From IMG/VR virus record IMGVR_UViG_3300023184_000296, positions 1-37,230 of that record: 37,230 bases of DNA; one strand, given 5' to 3'. A model generated the notes under the pieces. It searched no databases, was not told the origin of the DNA, and was given only the letters and a program-made list of their open reading frames with translations. Source of the DNA: a virus. Made by a program: the position numbers and the translations under genes. Shown here one piece after another: positions 22,204-28,668 of this stretch (positions within the stretch are counted from its first letter, which is position 1; each line of letters begins with the position of its first letter).

Positions 22204-22397
22204 GCGAAGAAATTGAAATAGATTTTGCAGTACATGAAGCTGTTTGCTCTGAACGCTACGCGGCCATTGAAAAGTCATTTGTCGATGGCGACAAGCGCAT
22301 GACGCGGATTGAATACTTGCTCTACGTGCTGATTGGTGCCGTGCTACTTGGTCCAGGCTTTGCCGGTGATCTGGTCAAAAAAATATTGGGGCTGTAA
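22200..22397 (+). CDS. Small membrane protein (65 aa)
   Basis: Acidic N-terminus (MSEEIEIDFAVHEAVCSERY), a short helix, then one transmembrane segment at about residues 40-57 (YLLYVLIGAVLLGPGFAGDL) and a basic end. The layout resembles phage membrane proteins of the XhlA/haemolysin type near lysis genes. It is coupled to the gene before by ATGA, and its stop directly abuts the ATT proposed as the start of the next gene. Confidence 0.7.
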   Translation: MSEEIEIDFAVHEAVCSERYAAIEKSFVDGDKRMTRIEYLLYVLIGAVLLGPGFAGDLVKKILGL

Positions 22398-23066
22398 ATT
22401 GATCCGATCAGTTTGCTCATTGCTGCGAATTCCTGTGTTCAAGGAATTACAAAGCTGTGCGACCTGTACAAGCAAAGCAAAGCCAATTTCATCAAGATCA
22501 AGTCCACCGCTACAGAAATTGCATCCGACGCTCAAGCAGTCAGATCATGGTGGCAGCGACTGTTCGGAGCCGCGCCAGCCAGCCCCAAGCCTATGGCGAA
22601 AAAGGAAAAATTCGTTGACTACAACGAATCACAAGCGATGGCAGACATCGTTGCCGAGCTAACAAAATTCTGGACGCTGCAAGATAAGTTGGCCGAGTTT
22701 TTGAGGGCAGAGGAAACAAAGGCAAAAGTCTATGATCCAAACGTCACCAACGCCGAGCAGATGAAAACCGCGATGAACCGGATCATGTGCCAGCAAGAGA
22801 TGGCCAAGCTGGACGTGACGATCCGAGAGATTATGGTGTACCAGACCCCTGGCCTTGCTGACCTGTACACCCAGACGTATGCGATGCGCGGCGTGATCCG
22901 AGAGCAACAGGAAAAAGCCAGACTTGCAAATGTTTCACAGGAAAGGCAGGCGCAATGGCGGGAAAGAAACCTACGAGCAAAACTGGCGGCAGTAGTAGTG
23001 ACTTCTATATTCCTGCTGTACCTGTGGTTGTGGCTCCTCCTCGTCAGTCGCTGGGGGAAGACATGA
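22398..23066 (+). CDS. Helical protein with C-terminal membrane anchor, probable ATT start (222 aa)
   Basis: The frame is coding from its first codon. ATT at 22398 would give MDPISLLIAANSCVQGITKL, a familiar opening for this type of phage protein; GGGG lies six bases upstream and the ATT abuts the previous stop. The only other near start (TTG 22413) has no ribosome site. Residues 20-190 are charged helices (EFLRAEETKAKVYDP, TIREIMVYQTPGLADL), and a single transmembrane segment (AAVVVTSIFLLYLWLWLLLV) lies near the end. It heads the lysis-side cluster. Role unknown. Confidence 0.75.
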   Translation: MDPISLLIAANSCVQGITKLCDLYKQSKANFIKIKSTATEIASDAQAVRSWWQRLFGAAPASPKPMAKKEKFVDYNESQAMADIVAELTKFWTLQDKLAEFLRAEETKAKVYDPNVTNAEQMKTAMNRIMCQQEMAKLDVTIREIMVYQTPGLADLYTQTYAMRGVIREQQEKARLANVSQERQAQWRERNLRAKLAAVVVTSIFLLYLWLWLLLVSRWGKT

Positions 23067-23248
23067 TGGGCTGGGTGGCCGCTGTGGTGCTGGTCGGGCT
23101 GCTGCTGCCCTTGCTTGGGTTCCTGTACGTGGACATTTTGGTGGCCAAAACCGAAGTCAAAGCGCAAGTTGAAAAAGTTGAACGGCTCAGACAGAAACTT
23201 GAACAGAAAGAACGAGATGATTCCAATAATCGCATCCCTCCTCGGTAG
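23063..23248 (+). CDS. Small membrane/coiled-coil protein, possible i-spanin-like (61 aa)
   Basis: ATG 23063 overlaps the preceding stop as ATGA with GGGGGAAGAC just upstream; the longer frame from 22955 would overlap 112 bases of the upstream gene. One transmembrane segment (residues about 4-24, GWVAAVVLVGLLLPLLGFLY) is followed by a charged helix (EVKAQVEKVERLRQKLEQKE), the plan of an inner-membrane spanin or a holin regulator. It is short for Rz and no partner lipoprotein is embedded here. It overlaps the holin gene by 32 bases. Confidence 0.65.
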   Translation: MMGWVAAVVLVGLLLPLLGFLYVDILVAKTEVKAQVEKVERLRQKLEQKERDDSNNRIPPR

Positions 23249-23729
23249 CCTTGCCGAAAATGGGCTGGGTCTGCTCTCCAGCGCCATCCAAGCCAAAGGC
23301 AAGGAAGTTGTTGAGAACACCTTGGGCGTGAAGATACCCGACGCGCCCACACCTGAAGACGTGGCCAAACTGCGCCAGTTGCAGTTCGATCATGAGGAGC
23401 GCCTGCTGGAGTTGGGTATCGAGAAGGCCAAGATGGAACTGGCCGAGCTTGACCTGTTGGCCAAGGCCGCGCAAAACGACGCTGACAACATCACAGACCG
23501 CTGGCAAGCTGACATGGCATCAGACTCTTGGCTGTCCAAAAACATACGCCCCATGAGCCTCATAGCGATCTTTCTGGGGTATTTCTTGTTTGCCATGATG
23601 TCTGCCTATGGGCTGAACGCCAATGAGTCCTACGTCACGCTGCTGGGCAACTGGGGCATGTTGATCATGGGCGCTTATTTTGGTGGCAGGACTGTTGAGA
23701 AACTGGCTGAAATGAGGAATAAAAAATGA
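23217..23729 (+). CDS. Holin, 3-TM type (170 aa)
   Basis: The product (MIPIIASLLGSLAENGLGLL start) has an N-terminal hydrophobic part, a charged helical middle (FDHEERLLELGIEKAKMELA) and two C-terminal membrane segments (MSLIAIFLGYFLFAMMSAYG and LLGNWGMLIMGAYFGGRTVE). This matches the GTA/3-TM holin family. Holins open the inner membrane so that endolysin can reach the wall. The start is the ATG at 23217, inside the previous gene. The stop overlaps the endopeptidase start. Confidence 0.85.
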   Translation: MIPIIASLLGSLAENGLGLLSSAIQAKGKEVVENTLGVKIPDAPTPEDVAKLRQLQFDHEERLLELGIEKAKMELAELDLLAKAAQNDADNITDRWQADMASDSWLSKNIRPMSLIAIFLGYFLFAMMSAYGLNANESYVTLLGNWGMLIMGAYFGGRTVEKLAEMRNKK

Positions 23730-24064
23730 GTTTAAGCACCGAACAAGCCGCATTCTTACTTGATGCCTGCAAACTGATCCAATACGCCACTGAGCAAGGT
23801 TTTATGGTTACTGGTGGGGAACTAACCCGCACACCCGAACAGCAGGCTATTTACGTCAAAACAGGGCGTTCTAAGACAATGAACAGCATTCACCTGAAAC
23901 GGTGCGCCATTGATCTAAACTTTTTTAAAGATGGCAAGATTGTCTGGAATAGAACGATCATTGAGCCGTTGGGGCTGTACTGGGAATCGTTGCACCCGAA
24001 GAACCGCTGGGGCGGTCACTTCAGTAACCTGGTTGACTGCCCGCACTTTGAACGCAACGTCTAG
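23726..24064 (+). CDS. M15-family peptidase, endolysin (112 aa)
   Basis: Cuts the peptide part of peptidoglycan. The zinc site is visible as S-x-H56...D63 in SIHLKRCAIDLNF and H107 in CPHFE, with the downstream WESLHPKNRWGGHFSN core typical of phage L-Ala-D-Glu peptidases (VanY-like). No signal peptide, so it needs the holin just upstream, with which it overlaps as ATGA. Its stop codon overlaps the stop of a converging small gene by four bases (CTAG at 24061-24064). Confidence 0.92.
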   Translation: MSLSTEQAAFLLDACKLIQYATEQGFMVTGGELTRTPEQQAIYVKTGRSKTMNSIHLKRCAIDLNFFKDGKIVWNRTIIEPLGLYWESLHPKNRWGGHFSNLVDCPHFERNV

Positions 24065-24147
24065 TCAGCAAGGATCACCAACAACAATATGACGCCGCCG
24101 ATGCCGATGACGGCACCTAGCAGCAGAATGAAGATGGTTGTGATCAT
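24061..24147 (-). CDS. 28-aa single-span membrane microprotein
   Basis: MITTIFILLLGAVIGIGGVI then LLLVILAD: almost the entire peptide is one hydrophobic helix with a Gly-rich centre. The ATG overlaps the previous stop as ATGA, and GGGAG lies eight bases upstream. It is the last gene of the leftward module and its stop overlaps the endolysin stop. Microproteins like this can tune holins or host membrane proteins. The function is unknown; the coupled start and coding text argue that it is made. Confidence 0.6.
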   Translation of the reverse strand: MITTIFILLLGAVIGIGGVILLLVILAD

Positions 24148-24293
24148 TTGATCAACTCCCTGTACGCCTTGATGGCATCTTTAAGATCATTTTGCAATTG
24201 CTCAATATGGTCTTGCTGATCCTGCAATTTCTTGTATGACTCTTGGGCAAACTTGACCAAGTTCTCATGGCTCCATTTTTCAAACGCTGGCAT
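24144..24293 (-). CDS. Small coiled-coil protein (49 aa)
   Basis: The ATG at 24293 has AGGAGA six bases upstream, which decides it over a longer frame. MPAFEKWSHENLVKFAQESY continues as a helix with heptad-like Leu and Gln (KLQDQQDHIEQLQNDLKDAI). The stop overlaps the following microprotein start. No function recognised. It could dimerise. Confidence 0.65.
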   Translation of the reverse strand: MPAFEKWSHENLVKFAQESYKKLQDQQDHIEQLQNDLKDAIKAYRELIK

Positions 24294-24426
24294 CGCGCTT
24301 CTCCTGTAAAAGTTTTCGCAACCACTTGGTGGCACCAATTTTTAACCATTGCTGATACTCAGACTCAGTGAGCCGAATACCAATCGCCCTGCCGGACTTG
24401 GTCAGTTCAGTTTTTGGTCTGGGCAT
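24280..24426 (-). CDS. Small ribbon-helix-helix-like protein (48 aa)
   Basis: ATG 24426 follows GGAG. MPRPKTELTKSGRAIGIRLT then ESEYQQWLKIGATKWLRKLL: a short beta strand (AIGIRLT) followed by two helices, the plan of phage ribbon-helix-helix DNA-binding proteins such as Arc/Mnt relatives. It overlaps both neighbours by a few bases. A regulator of the leftward or divergent promoter is plausible; the assignment is from pattern only. Confidence 0.65.
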   Translation of the reverse strand: MPRPKTELTKSGRAIGIRLTESEYQQWLKIGATKWLRKLLQEKRDASV

Positions 24427-24569
24427 GGGTGCTGCTCCGCTGTTGTTCTGGTTAGAAAGACGTGGTTGCACTCTGTGCAGCGCCACACAAAACCTTGCTC
24501 CACGATTGTGCTGCGCTCACCATGTTGGCCGCGCAGCTTCCCTAAGAATGTTCTAATTGTTTCAAGCAT
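24402..24569 (-). CDS. Small zinc-ribbon-like protein (55 aa)
   Basis: ATG 24569 has GGAGG six bases upstream and overlaps the previous stop (ATGCTTGA). The second half reads WRCTECNHVFLTRTTAEQHP then CPDQ: C-x2-C with H and C about 14 residues on, a one-finger zinc site of the kind found in small phage DNA- or RNA-binding proteins. The first half is a basic helix. The role is inferred. Confidence 0.65.
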   Translation of the reverse strand: MLETIRTFLGKLRGQHGERSTIVEQGFVWRCTECNHVFLTRTTAEQHPCPDQKLN

Positions 24570-24753
24570 TGTGTTCCTCCCATTTTTTGCATAGTTCTTT
24601 GACCGTCTTAGTCTTCTTCTTTTTAGCGCAAACTGCGCTCACAGATTTGTACTTGGCTTTAGCTTGCAAAGTCATTGGTACTGGCGGCTCGGGGTACAAG
24701 CCATGCCAGCCAGCGGTTCCCAGTACAGCACTCAGGATCAATCGTTCAATCAA
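24562..24753 (-). CDS. Hypothetical 63-aa basic protein with N-terminal hydrophobic segment
   Basis: TTG 24753 is chosen: AAGGAG lies six bases upstream and the codon overlaps the previous stop region. The N-terminus (MIERLILSAVLGTAGWHGLY) could be a signal or membrane anchor, followed by a proline patch (PEPPVP) and a Lys-rich C-terminus (CAKKKKTKTVKELCKKWEE). It could be exported or membrane-tied. No family recognised. Confidence 0.55.
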   Translation of the reverse strand: MIERLILSAVLGTAGWHGLYPEPPVPMTLQAKAKYKSVSAVCAKKKKTKTVKELCKKWEEHNA

Positions 24754-25537
24754 AATTCTTCTCCTTGAGCCTGGCTTCAATTGCTTGGCAAAACACATAT
24801 GAATTTACATCGTGATGCACAGCCCGGACTCCTGTGTAAATGTGGTCAATATCTTCATCAGTCAGTCCTACCCATGTGCGCTGCAATAAGGTGGTGTCGC
24901 CATACACAAGTGTTCTAATTTCGTGACCCTTTGAAACTAATGACAAGGCCCATTCTTTTTCATTGGTATAGGCATACAAACGCCCATCCTCACCTTTGAC
25001 TGCTGGCGAAATACTCCAAGCCGCAGGCTCTTGCTCTGTGCGCTGTGGTGGGCGGGTGTAGGACGACAATCTGTTAATAACGTCTTGCCCAGTGTGTCCA
25101 TCGAATTCAAACAATGCTTTTTCTGTTTCTTTGATTTGAAATAAGCCCCAATCTTTTGCCTCATAATGATTGCTTATCTGTCCGTTAGGAAGAACAGCAA
25201 CAACAATAAACCACCCACCACCAAAACAAAGTTCGCCATCATGATGTCGCCATGATTTATGAACAGAGCATTTCCCGCTTGCCGACCATTCATTAAACAA
25301 TGCAATGTTGTATGCCTTGCGAAACTCATACAGTTCGTTGAACGTGTGGTATCCATCTGACGTATTGCCATCAATAGCCACAGGCTCTTGGCTTTCCAAC
25401 TCTTTGATGGCTTGTTGCAGGGATGTGATGGCATCGTGCATTTTTTCTGCTGATGCGTTGAATTCATCGTTGTTTGTCCAATCAATAGACACCTCAGTTT
25501 CCAACGCATCAAGCGCCTGTTTCAATACTTCAATCAT
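24746..25537 (-). CDS. Phage protein with WDGH-like domain (263 aa)
   Basis: Residues about 1-50 form an acidic helix. The middle (about 60-155) has the order YHTFNELYEFR, HKSWRHHDGE, GGWFIVVAVLPNGQISNHYE, DWGLFQIKETEKA and FDGHT, which matches the phage WDGH-type domain (normally W-D-G-H, here F-D-G-H). That domain has no proven activity I can name; the conserved His and Asp could bind metal. The C-terminal part (YAYTNEKEWA...) is a separate small module found in several phage proteins. Starts two bases after the lipoprotein gene. Confidence 0.75.
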   Translation of the reverse strand: MIEVLKQALDALETEVSIDWTNNDEFNASAEKMHDAITSLQQAIKELESQEPVAIDGNTSDGYHTFNELYEFRKAYNIALFNEWSASGKCSVHKSWRHHDGELCFGGGWFIVVAVLPNGQISNHYEAKDWGLFQIKETEKALFEFDGHTGQDVINRLSSYTRPPQRTEQEPAAWSISPAVKGEDGRLYAYTNEKEWALSLVSKGHEIRTLVYGDTTLLQRTWVGLTDEDIDHIYTGVRAVHHDVNSYVFCQAIEARLKEKNFD

Positions 25538-25539
25538 GT

Positions 25540-25809
25540 TCAGTACCTGTACTTAGGGGCGCACGTCACGTCAGCTACGACATCGGCGGTGTGGTTGTTG
25601 ATCTTACGTTTACCAAAAATCATCACCGCGCGCAGGCCAGAGCTTTCACACTCTTGCACGGCCAAGATCACCTCGTTGCGGCTCATGGCGTGAATGTCCT
25701 TGTCCAACACCATCTTCTGTTCTGGCCCGCCAGCAGAATCGCCCAGGCTGGCCTGCCAAGACGATCCCGCCGCGCATCCGGTCATCAATAAAAATAAAAG
25801 ATACTTCAT
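25540..25809 (-). CDS. Putative small lipoprotein (89 aa)
   Basis: N-terminus MKYLLFLLMTGCAAGSSWQA is a lipoprotein signal: hydrophobic core then a lipobox-like LMTGC with Cys12 as the acylated residue. The mature part is about 78 aa and polar (NEVILAVQECESSGLRAVMI) with two more Cys. It could act as an outer-membrane spanin part or an exclusion lipoprotein. It is not Pro-rich like Rz1 and is encoded away from the holin. Its start overlaps the previous stop as ATGA. Confidence 0.7.
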   Translation of the reverse strand: MKYLLFLLMTGCAAGSSWQASLGDSAGGPEQKMVLDKDIHAMSRNEVILAVQECESSGLRAVMIFGKRKINNHTADVVADVTCAPKYRY

Positions 25810-25997
25810 GGTTGTGTCGCCTCATGTAAAAGTTCAATACGTTCGCGCGACGCCCTGAGCGTGGTGTAGCGTTGGTGCAGTCGCTCCAACACCACCACAC
25901 GCTTGGCGTTCGCCCGCTCATGGGTCAGCATCTCCAACACTTTGTCTTCGTCAAAGGTCTTGAGTTGTTCATTTAATTTTCGCCAAGTGAGTTGCAA
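25806..25997 (-). CDS. Hypothetical 63-aa protein, TTG start
   Basis: TTG 25997 is supported by GGAGG six bases upstream. The product (MQLTWRKLNEQLKTFDEDKV, then RVVVLERLHQRYTTLRASRE) is a charged helix pair. It overlaps the upstream small gene by 29 bases and the lipoprotein start by four. Small helical proteins with EMLxxERxxxxRxxVLERLHQR are common near phage helicases and MTases; the function is unknown. Confidence 0.65.
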   Translation of the reverse strand: MQLTWRKLNEQLKTFDEDKVLEMLTHERANAKRVVVLERLHQRYTTLRASRERIELLHEATQP

Positions 25998-26136
25998 CTT
26001 TGTCCTCCAGTTTTTTAACTAACGTCATGCTCTTGCTCAACTTGCGCCAAGCGGCGTTAAAGTCTCGCTGGTAAATTTTCTGAATAGACTTCTCAGCTTT
26101 TAACTGTGTCTTCCAATTGTTCAAACGTACACTCAT
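25969..26136 (-). CDS. Hypothetical 55-aa basic protein
   Basis: ATG 26136 overlaps the helicase stop as ATGA and has GGAGG seven bases upstream. The product is Lys/Gln-rich and helical (MSVRLNNWKTQLKAEKSIQK, then LSKSMTLVKKLEDKVATHLA). Nothing is known of its role. The overlap chain with both neighbours supports translation. Confidence 0.65.
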   Translation of the reverse strand: MSVRLNNWKTQLKAEKSIQKIYQRDFNAAWRKLSKSMTLVKKLEDKVATHLAKIK

Positions 26137-27455
26137 TTCAACTCCTCCATTGCAATATCCGATATAGCGCGTTTGTCGTGCAACGCACCCCAGATTTTTT
26201 CATCCACAGTTTTGTTGGTCATCATCACGTACACCCACACACTGTGTGCTTGGCCTGAGCGGTGCAGACGACCAATGACCTGTTCGTACAATTCCAGACT
26301 CCACGGCAAGGACAGAAACACCATGTGACAACCCCCAAACTGGAGGTTGAGCCCGTGGCCTGCTGACTTTGGATGGACAAGTAGTAACTCGATTTGCCCC
26401 GCGTTCCAGCGTTGAATGGCGTCCTTGTCATCAAGGGTTTGGGCTCGGGGGTAGCGGCGCTTAAGTTCTGCCAACTCCTCTTGATACGTGTAAGCAATGA
26501 TCGTATTTGCTCTTTGATTTTCATTTAACAACTCCTCAAGTCGGTCAAATTTATGGGTGCTGAACCACACTGGCGTCTGTGTGACAATGAACTTACCAAG
26601 TATGTCGGAGGCTTGCTTGCGTGTGTCGTACACAAACCCGCTGGCCATCTGTTGCAGCTTGCCGGTCACCACGCCCGCGTTGATGGCCGTGACATCCAGC
26701 GCCTGAAAATCCACACGCATTTTCTCGTAGGGCTTGCGGTCTGGCATGTCGCATCGCACTTCAATGACGTGCAACGGCGGCAGTTTGTCTTTGTAATCGC
26801 CAGCGTCCAAGACATAGGTGGCCGGTTTGATGCGCTCCATGACGTTGGCCAGCGCGCCAACACGCGGTGCCCACTCGCCAAACTCCTTGTTGATCAGCAC
26901 GAAGTACTGTTGCATGAACGCGCCTTTGGAACGGCCAAGCAAAGTCTGGTCAACGATCTTGCATTGGCCAAACACATCTTCCAAGCCGTTGCTGGTGAAC
27001 GAACCGGTCAAGCCCCAGCGGATGGTCATGGGGTCGATCACCTTCAGCAGCGCCTTGAAGCGTGTGCCGGATGGATTCTTTAAACGTGTCAGTTCGTCAA
27101 ACACAATGGCGTCAAAGTCCAGCGCCTGCTCGGCCAGCCATTGGATGTTGTCGTAGTTGCTGACCACGATCTGCGCCTTAGAGCGCAGCGCGGCCAGCCG
27201 TTCCTTTGGTGTGCCCACGGCCACGGCCACCGGTGTCGCTGGTGCCCACTTGGGTTGCTCGACAGGCCACACGTCGGTGCAGACGCGCTTGGGTGCCAAA
27301 ACGAGGAACCGCTTGGCCACACCGTTGGCCAGCATGGCCTGCATGGCTGTCAAAGTGATGGCTGTCTTGCCAGCGCCAACTGGAGCCAAGATCATGGCAC
27401 GGTCACGCTCGTAGAGGAAGTCAGCGGCTTCATTTTGGTAGGGTCTTAACTCCAT
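26133..27455 (-). CDS. SNF2/DEAD-type helicase (440 aa)
   Basis: A superfamily 2 ATPase. Motif I is APVGAGKT (residues 24-31), motif II is DE at 120-121 in AIVFDELTRLK, motif III is GLTGSF, and motif VI is QVIGRLHRSGQ (residues about 392-402), the form seen in SNF2-like phage helicases. Such proteins move along or remodel DNA during phage replication, recombination or repression. It overlaps genes on both sides. The protein is near full length for the phage family; no fused nuclease is present. Confidence 0.93.
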   Translation of the reverse strand: MELRPYQNEAADFLYERDRAMILAPVGAGKTAITLTAMQAMLANGVAKRFLVLAPKRVCTDVWPVEQPKWAPATPVAVAVGTPKERLAALRSKAQIVVSNYDNIQWLAEQALDFDAIVFDELTRLKNPSGTRFKALLKVIDPMTIRWGLTGSFTSNGLEDVFGQCKIVDQTLLGRSKGAFMQQYFVLINKEFGEWAPRVGALANVMERIKPATYVLDAGDYKDKLPPLHVIEVRCDMPDRKPYEKMRVDFQALDVTAINAGVVTGKLQQMASGFVYDTRKQASDILGKFIVTQTPVWFSTHKFDRLEELLNENQRANTIIAYTYQEELAELKRRYPRAQTLDDKDAIQRWNAGQIELLLVHPKSAGHGLNLQFGGCHMVFLSLPWSLELYEQVIGRLHRSGQAHSVWVYVMMTNKTVDEKIWGALHDKRAISDIAMEELK

Positions 27456-27676
27456 TCGCGGGCTCTGATTGCTGCTCCTACCGCGCCCATAAAAGATGCT
27501 TTTGTGTGTTTATCTGCAATTTGCGCGCACGCTTCCCGTTCTTTAGCCGCCACCAGTTTGGCAAACGCTTCAAGCATTTCCATTGGCACACCATCAACAT
27601 CAGCTTTGCAAAATTCATCTTCAATTTCGCGGTAATACATACCCGCTTCAATTGCTAATTGTTTTAATCCACTCAT
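27446..27676 (-). CDS. Hypothetical 76-aa protein
   Basis: ATG 27676 has AAGGAG seven bases upstream and overlaps the methylase stop as TGATG, which favours it over the TTG three bases earlier. The segment LVAAKEREACAQIADKHTKA matches a helix (AAxEREACAxIAD) very common in small phage proteins of unknown role. Its last codons overlap the helicase start by 10 bases. Confidence 0.7.
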   Translation of the reverse strand: MSGLKQLAIEAGMYYREIEDEFCKADVDGVPMEMLEAFAKLVAAKEREACAQIADKHTKASFMGAVGAAIRAREWS

Positions 27677-28668
27677 CAATTTGCTCCTTTGTTTATAATT
27701 TCTGTTTCAAGATATGCCTCTATGAAGGCTTGCGCGACTTGCGGGACGATGGCATTACCGTAGGCGCGCAAACGTCCCACTCTGGCGGTAGCCCCATAAG
27801 CCAACGGGAATGTGCTGGGTTCAACTGGGCGGGTTTTTCCGTCTTTACAGTCAATCCAATCGGCGGCTGCCCAAAAGCCAGTTGTGCCGTTACGTCCAAC
27901 GTGTCCGTGCTGATCTTGCCGTCCCTCATGCGCCCCCCCACGTACCCACCCTTGTGATCCCGCGTCGATGTCGTCGGCCAACTCGCTAGATTGGCGGCTA
28001 CTGTTAACGGCAGTCCCCCTTGCGCGTATGGTTTCGTCCGATTTGACGCGGAGTCTACTGTCGGCGTCGGCCAGCTCGCTAAGTGAACCTCGTCCCTCAG
28101 TTTGTACTTGCCCGCTGTGCCTGGGCGTATCTCCATCACCCCCCCCTCGCCGTCTGACCGCTGGGGACTGCGCCACGAAGTACAGTCGGTGTCGGATATG
28201 CGGCGCACCGACGCCCGCAGCAGGGATACCCGCAGCCCCAAGGATGTAGTTTTCTCTTTCCACGTCAGATTGAACAAGGTCGAGCCATCCGTACTTAATT
28301 GCGCTTTCAACTTGTTCGCCAAAAACAACGTCAGGTCGGCACTGCTTGATAAGCTCAAACCAGACTGGCCACAAGTGGCGTTCGTCGCTTGTGCCTTCTC
28401 CATTACCGGCAACACTAAAGGGTTGGCACGGGCAACTACCTGTCCAAACAGATCGACTATCAGGCCATCCTGATTGACGTAATGCGTGGCTCCAGACTCC
28501 AATACCCGCAAAGAAATGGCACTGGGTGTACCCTGTAAGATCGCTTGCCTTGACATCCACAATACTCCTTGTATCAACATCGCCAGACGCAATGTGACCC
28601 GCGTCAATTAAATTCCGAAGCCACTGCGCGGCATACGGGTCTATTTCGTTGTAATAGGCTTTAGCCAT
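27676..28668 (-). CDS. DNA (cytosine-5) methyltransferase (330 aa)
   Basis: Transfers a methyl group from SAM to cytosine in DNA, often to escape host restriction. Motif I is HFFAGIGVWSHAL (51-63), motif IV is PCQPFS (80-85, catalytic Cys), motif VI is GEQVES (117-122, in place of ENV), motif VIII is RHRLYF (159-164), and motif X is GNAIVPQVA (304-312). The stretch YNEIDPYAAQWLRNL precedes motif I, as in other phage enzymes. Residues about 165-265 are low-complexity (ELADAD repeats); the same DNA is read in another frame by the overlapping gene. Overlaps the nuclease gene by 28 bases. Confidence 0.92.
   Translation of the reverse strand: MAKAYYNEIDPYAAQWLRNLIDAGHIASGDVDTRSIVDVKASDLTGYTQCHFFAGIGVWSHALRQSGWPDSRSVWTGSCPCQPFSVAGNGEGTSDERHLWPVWFELIKQCRPDVVFGEQVESAIKYGWLDLVQSDVERENYILGAAGIPAAGVGAPHIRHRLYFVAQSPAVRRRGGGDGDTPRHSGQVQTEGRGSLSELADADSRLRVKSDETIRARGTAVNSSRQSSELADDIDAGSQGWVRGGAHEGRQDQHGHVGRNGTTGFWAAADWIDCKDGKTRPVEPSTFPLAYGATARVGRLRAYGNAIVPQVAQAFIEAYLETEIINKGAN
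27720..28556 (-). CDS. WPTP-repeat protein encoded in an alternate frame inside the methylase gene (278 aa)
   Basis: Read in a different frame of the same strand as the methylase, fully inside it. ATG 28556 has AAGGAG eight bases upstream. The text is not random: the order DLFGQVVA, TCGQSGLSLSSSADL, STLFNLTWKEKTT, LLRASVRRISDTDCTSW, SWPTPTVDSASN, SWPTTSTRDHKGG, NPAHSRWLMGLPPEW and PSSRKSRKPS matches, from memory, a protein family often annotated beside phage C5 methylases. The WPTPT units and the methylase ELADAD units come from the same bases. Function unknown; a specificity or anti-restriction partner is possible. Confidence 0.7.
   Translation of the reverse strand: MSRQAILQGTPSAISLRVLESGATHYVNQDGLIVDLFGQVVARANPLVLPVMEKAQATNATCGQSGLSLSSSADLTLFLANKLKAQLSTDGSTLFNLTWKEKTTSLGLRVSLLRASVRRISDTDCTSWRSPQRSDGEGGVMEIRPGTAGKYKLRDEVHLASWPTPTVDSASNRTKPYAQGGLPLTVAANLASWPTTSTRDHKGGYVGGRMRDGKISTDTLDVTAQLAFGQPPIGLTVKTEKPAQLNPAHSRWLMGLPPEWDVCAPTVMPSSRKSRKPS

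Noticed and set aside
22955-23062. Longer start for the 61-aa membrane protein
   Set aside because: It would overlap the upstream gene by 112 bases; ATG 23063 has a better ribosome site and an ATGA overlap.
28102-28473. 123-aa plus-strand frame opposite the methylase
   Set aside because: A third frame over the dual-coded region, with no family-like text and no ribosome site; likely a by-product of base composition.
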